Source: Acidobacteriaceae bacterium | Lineage (GTDB): Bacteria > Acidobacteriota > Terriglobia > Terriglobales > Acidobacteriaceae | NCBI GenBank assembly: GCA_003140705.1 | Contig: PLKU01000500.1 | Span: forward strand, 6,621-15,208 | Direction of reading: 5' to 3' | Length of the DNA stretch: 8,588 bases | Shown here: one piece after another, positions 6,329 through 8,588 of the stretch | How positions within the stretch are numbered: the stretch's first letter is position 1 | Layout: the number at the start of each line of letters is the position of its first letter | Position numbers and translations under genes: made by a program | The notes under the pieces: generated by a model | Told to the model about the DNA's origin: nothing | The model's database searches: none | Seen by the model: only the letters and a program-made list of their open reading frames with translations

Positions 6329-7714
6329 ATGGCAGACCTTCGCATCAACTTTGCCGGCATCAAGTCACCCAATCCCTTTTGGCTCGCCTCGGCCCCACCA
6401 ACCAACTCCGGGGCGCAGGTCCACAGGGCCTTTGAGGCGGGCTGGGGCGGGGCTGTTTGGAAGACCATCGGTGCTCCTGTGCTGAACGTCTCCAACCGCT
6501 ACGGCGCATGGCACTATGGCCGTCAGCGCATGTTGGCCATCAATAACGTAGAGCTCATCTCTGACCGCCCGCTTGAAATCAATCTGCGTGAGATTGCCGA
6601 GGTCAAGCGCGCCTGGCCTGATCGCGCGGTCATTGTCTCCGCCATGGTCGAGTCCAAACCCGAAACCTGGCGCGACATCGTACGCCTCATTGAAGACACC
6701 GGCGCGGACGGCATTGAACTGAACTACGGCTGCCCGCACGGCATGAGCGAACGCGGCATGGGCGCGGCCGTTGGCCAGGTGCCGGAGTATTGCGAACAGA
6801 TCACCCGCTGGGTCATGGCGGCCGCCACCATCCCGGTCATCATGAAACTCACGCCCAACATCACCAACATTGTGTTGCCTGCGCGCGCCGGTGTGGCTGC
6901 AGGGGCTAATGCACTTTCGCTCATCAACACCATCAACTCCATCGTCGGTGTCGATCTTGAAACCCTCGAACTCACCCCGAGCATTGGCGGCAAAGGCGGC
7001 CACGGCGGCTATGCAGGGCCCGCCGTCAAGCCTATTGCGCTCAACATGCTCGCCGCGCTCGGAACCGACGAGATTGTGGGCAAGTCGGGCATCCCCATCT
7101 CCGGCATGGGCGGCATTGCCACCTGGCAGGATGCGGCGCAATTCCTTCTTCTGGGCGCATCCAGCCTTCAGGTCTGTACCACCGTGATGCATTATGGCTA
7201 TCGCGTCATTGAGGACCTTTGTGACGGGCTCTCCAATTGGATGGACGAGAAGGGTTTCAAGACCATCCCGGAGGTCTGCGGCCACAGCCTGCATCGCGTC
7301 TCCGATTTCAAGAACTTCGATCTCTCTTATCGCGCGGTCGCCCGCATCGACGCGAGCAAGTGCATCAAGTGCGATCTTTGCTACGTAGCCTGCAACGATA
7401 CCGCGCATCAGTGCATTGACCTGGTTTCGCCCCAGGGCACTCTGGTTGAGCCGCGCGCCTACGATATACGCTCCAACGGCAAGGATCAGGCCATTGAAAC
7501 TCGCCCTCAGCCCGTCATCCGCGAAGCGGATTGCGTTGGCTGCCGTCTCTGCTATAACGTGTGCCCAGTCGACGATTGCATCCAGATGGTCGAGCTTCCC
7601 TCCGGCCGAAGTGAAGTGACATGGAGCGAGCTGTCCGAGAACCAAACCCAGGTCACCGAGGACTGGGAGACCATGAAGGCCTATCGTGATCGCGTGGGCA
7701 TTCACATCCACTAG
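6329..7714 (+). CDS. preA: Dihydropyrimidine dehydrogenase, catalytic subunit PreA
   Basis: Catalytic subunit of 461 residues that reduces the 5,6 double bond of uracil and thymine with electrons from PreT, probably as a PreT2-PreA2 complex in the cytoplasm. Residues about 4-310 form an FMN-binding TIM barrel like dihydroorotate dehydrogenase: INFAGIKSPNPFWLAS (6-21), WKT with K45, ELNYGCPHGM (130-139, with N132 and C135), MKLTPN (172-177, K173), LINTINS (198-204) and the phosphate-site glycines ISGMGGI (257-263). The C-terminal ferredoxin domain carries two [4Fe-4S] motifs: C345, C348, C351, C355 and C402, C405, C408, C412. The position of mammalian DPD Cys671 is Val148 (GAAVGQ), which as I recall is also Val in E. 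coli PreA. Start chosen at the ATG with a good ribosome binding site, 2 bases after preT. It continues into hydA after 45 bases with no terminator, so one operon is likely. Confidence 0.95.
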   Translation: MADLRINFAGIKSPNPFWLASAPPTNSGAQVHRAFEAGWGGAVWKTIGAPVLNVSNRYGAWHYGRQRMLAINNVELISDRPLEINLREIAEVKRAWPDRAVIVSAMVESKPETWRDIVRLIEDTGADGIELNYGCPHGMSERGMGAAVGQVPEYCEQITRWVMAAATIPVIMKLTPNITNIVLPARAGVAAGANALSLINTINSIVGVDLETLELTPSIGGKGGHGGYAGPAVKPIALNMLAALGTDEIVGKSGIPISGMGGIATWQDAAQFLLLGASSLQVCTTVMHYGYRVIEDLCDGLSNWMDEKGFKTIPEVCGHSLHRVSDFKNFDLSYRAVARIDASKCIKCDLCYVACNDTAHQCIDLVSPQGTLVEPRAYDIRSNGKDQAIETRPQPVIREADCVGCRLCYNVCPVDDCIQMVELPSGRSEVTWSELSENQTQVTEDWETMKAYRDRVGIHIH

Positions 7715-7745
7715 CTCACATCAAGAATCACCGTAGAAGCGCAAG

Positions 7746-7750
7746 AGGAG
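7746..7750 (+). promoter_or_regulatory. Ribosome binding site of hydA
   Basis: AGGAG within AAGAGGAGA lies 9 bases before the ATG at 7760. The remaining bases of the 45-base preA-hydA gap show no hairpin or promoter, which favours co-transcription. Confidence 0.75.
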
Positions 7751-7759
7751 ATCGCTGCA

Positions 7760-8588
7760 ATGGGACTGCTGATCAGGGGCGGAGAAATCGTGACCGCGGA
7801 AAGCCGATCACGCGCCGATATCTTTATCGAGCATGAAACCATAACCCGCATCGGGCTTGACCTCGCAGTGCCGGCCGGGACTGAGGTCATAGATGCGACA
7901 GGAAAGCTGGTCTTTCCCGGCTTTATTGACCCTCACGTTCACATTCATCTTCCTTTCATGGCCACCTTTGCCAAGGACACTCACGCAACAGCCAGCGTGG
8001 CCGGCCTCATCGGTGGGACTACTACGTTTATCGAAATGGTCTGCCCCTCGCGCAACGAGGACGCGCTCGAGGGATACAACACCTGGAAGCAAAAGGCTCA
8101 GGGCAACAGCGCCTGCGACTATGCCTTTCACATGGCCGTTACGCGCTACGACGCCAACACCGAGGCGCAACTGCGCGAGATTGTCGCCGACGGAACCGCA
8201 TCTTTCAAAATATTTCTTGCTTACAAAAACTTCTTCGGCGTCACCGATGAAGAGATGTTCAATACCCTCAAACTTGCCTCGAGCCTTGGTGTCATCACCA
8301 CCGCCCATTGTGAGAATGCCGAGCTGGTTGGTCAGTTGCAGCAACTCCTCCTCTCCGAAGGTAAGACCGGCCCTGAATGGCACGAGCCCAGCCGGCCTGA
8401 AGCTGTTGAGGCGGAAGGCACCAGCCGCTTTGCGACTTTTCTCGAAGAGACCGGCGCAACCGGCTACGTGGTGCACCTCTCTTGTGCTCCGGCTCTCCGC
8501 GCTGCCGTTGAGGCCAAATTGCGCGGCGTCAAGATTTACGTTGAGTCGGTGCTGCCGCACTTTCTGCTCGACAAGACCTTCGCCGAGC
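7760..8588 (+). CDS. hydA: Dihydropyrimidinase / D-hydantoinase, N-terminal 276 residues (3' end outside window)
   Basis: Cyclic amidohydrolase that hydrolyses dihydrouracil or dihydrothymine, the PreTA products, to N-carbamoyl-beta-alanine or its methyl analogue. The 276 visible residues are about 60% of the usual roughly 460-480. After a small N-terminal beta domain (MGLLIRGGEIVTAE), the barrel begins at FPGFIDPHVHIHLPFM (52-67). The binuclear metal ligands seen are H59, H61, K150 (the carboxylated lysine, in SFKIFLAYK), H183 and H239; the last Asp ligand would be beyond the edge. Y155, five residues after the lysine, matches the substrate-binding Tyr of dihydropyrimidinases. Other family landmarks are GGTTTFIEM (85-93) and YVVHLS (236-241). 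Variations are HCEN (183-186) where HAEN is usual and ESVLPHFLLD (262-271) where E-T-CPQYL is usual. The neighbours preT and preA favour dihydropyrimidines as substrates; hydantoin-like rings remain possible. Start fixed by the ribosome binding site and homology. Confidence 0.92.
   Translation, partial: MGLLIRGGEIVTAESRSRADIFIEHETITRIGLDLAVPAGTEVIDATGKLVFPGFIDPHVHIHLPFMATFAKDTHATASVAGLIGGTTTFIEMVCPSRNEDALEGYNTWKQKAQGNSACDYAFHMAVTRYDANTEAQLREIVADGTASFKIFLAYKNFFGVTDEEMFNTLKLASSLGVITTAHCENAELVGQLQQLLLSEGKTGPEWHEPSRPEAVEAEGTSRFATFLEETGATGYVVHLSCAPALRAAVEAKLRGVKIYVESVLPHFLLDKTFAE

Noticed and set aside
6365..7711. 448-codon open frame on the - strand covering nearly all of preA
   Set aside because: It mirrors preA codon structure in a high-GC gene, has no recognisable domain, and preA has complete FMN and Fe-S motifs on the + strand.
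7808..8560. 250-codon - strand open frame opposite hydA
   Set aside because: The + strand frame has all expected dihydropyrimidinase metal ligands; the antisense product shows no family features.

Overview
The window reads as high-GC Gram-negative chromosomal DNA, most likely from an Acidobacteriota species. This is an inference from the first gene, a very large TonB-dependent receptor of the Oar-like type that this phylum carries in many copies, and from base composition. All genes run left to right on the + strand and coding density is high. I see no rRNA, tRNA, CRISPR array, insertion sequence or phage gene.

Layout. Bases 1-3479 hold the C-terminal 1158 residues of the outer-membrane receptor; its N-terminus lies outside the window. 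A strong intrinsic terminator follows at 3496-3533. An XdhC/CoxI-family protein (3629-4801) comes next, with no clear ribosome binding site and a possible leaderless start. A 178-base gap holds a second, weaker hairpin, a short direct repeat and a tentative promoter. Three closely packed genes then follow: preT (4980-6326), preA (6329-7714, starting 2 bases after preT ends) and hydA (7760 to the right edge, C-terminus missing).

How the genes fit together. PreT and PreA are the two subunits of bacterial NAD(P)H-dependent dihydropyrimidine dehydrogenase, corresponding to the N-terminal and C-terminal parts of the single mammalian enzyme. They reduce uracil and thymine to dihydrouracil and dihydrothymine. 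HydA, a dihydropyrimidinase, opens the reduced ring to N-carbamoyl-beta-alanine or its methyl analogue. This is the first two steps of reductive pyrimidine catabolism. The enzyme expected next, a beta-ureidopropionase/HyuC-type amidohydrolase, would lie beyond the right edge. The upstream XdhC-family gene suggests that a molybdenum hydroxylase such as xanthine dehydrogenase is encoded nearby, so the locus may combine purine and pyrimidine salvage for nitrogen. The receptor could import a related compound, but it is separately terminated and that link is speculative.

Novelty. I found no undescribed multi-gene system. The best leads are twelve receptor cysteines falling into six consecutive close pairs, the mixed nucleobase neighbourhood, and a valine in PreA where the mammalian enzyme has its catalytic cysteine (probably normal for bacterial PreA).
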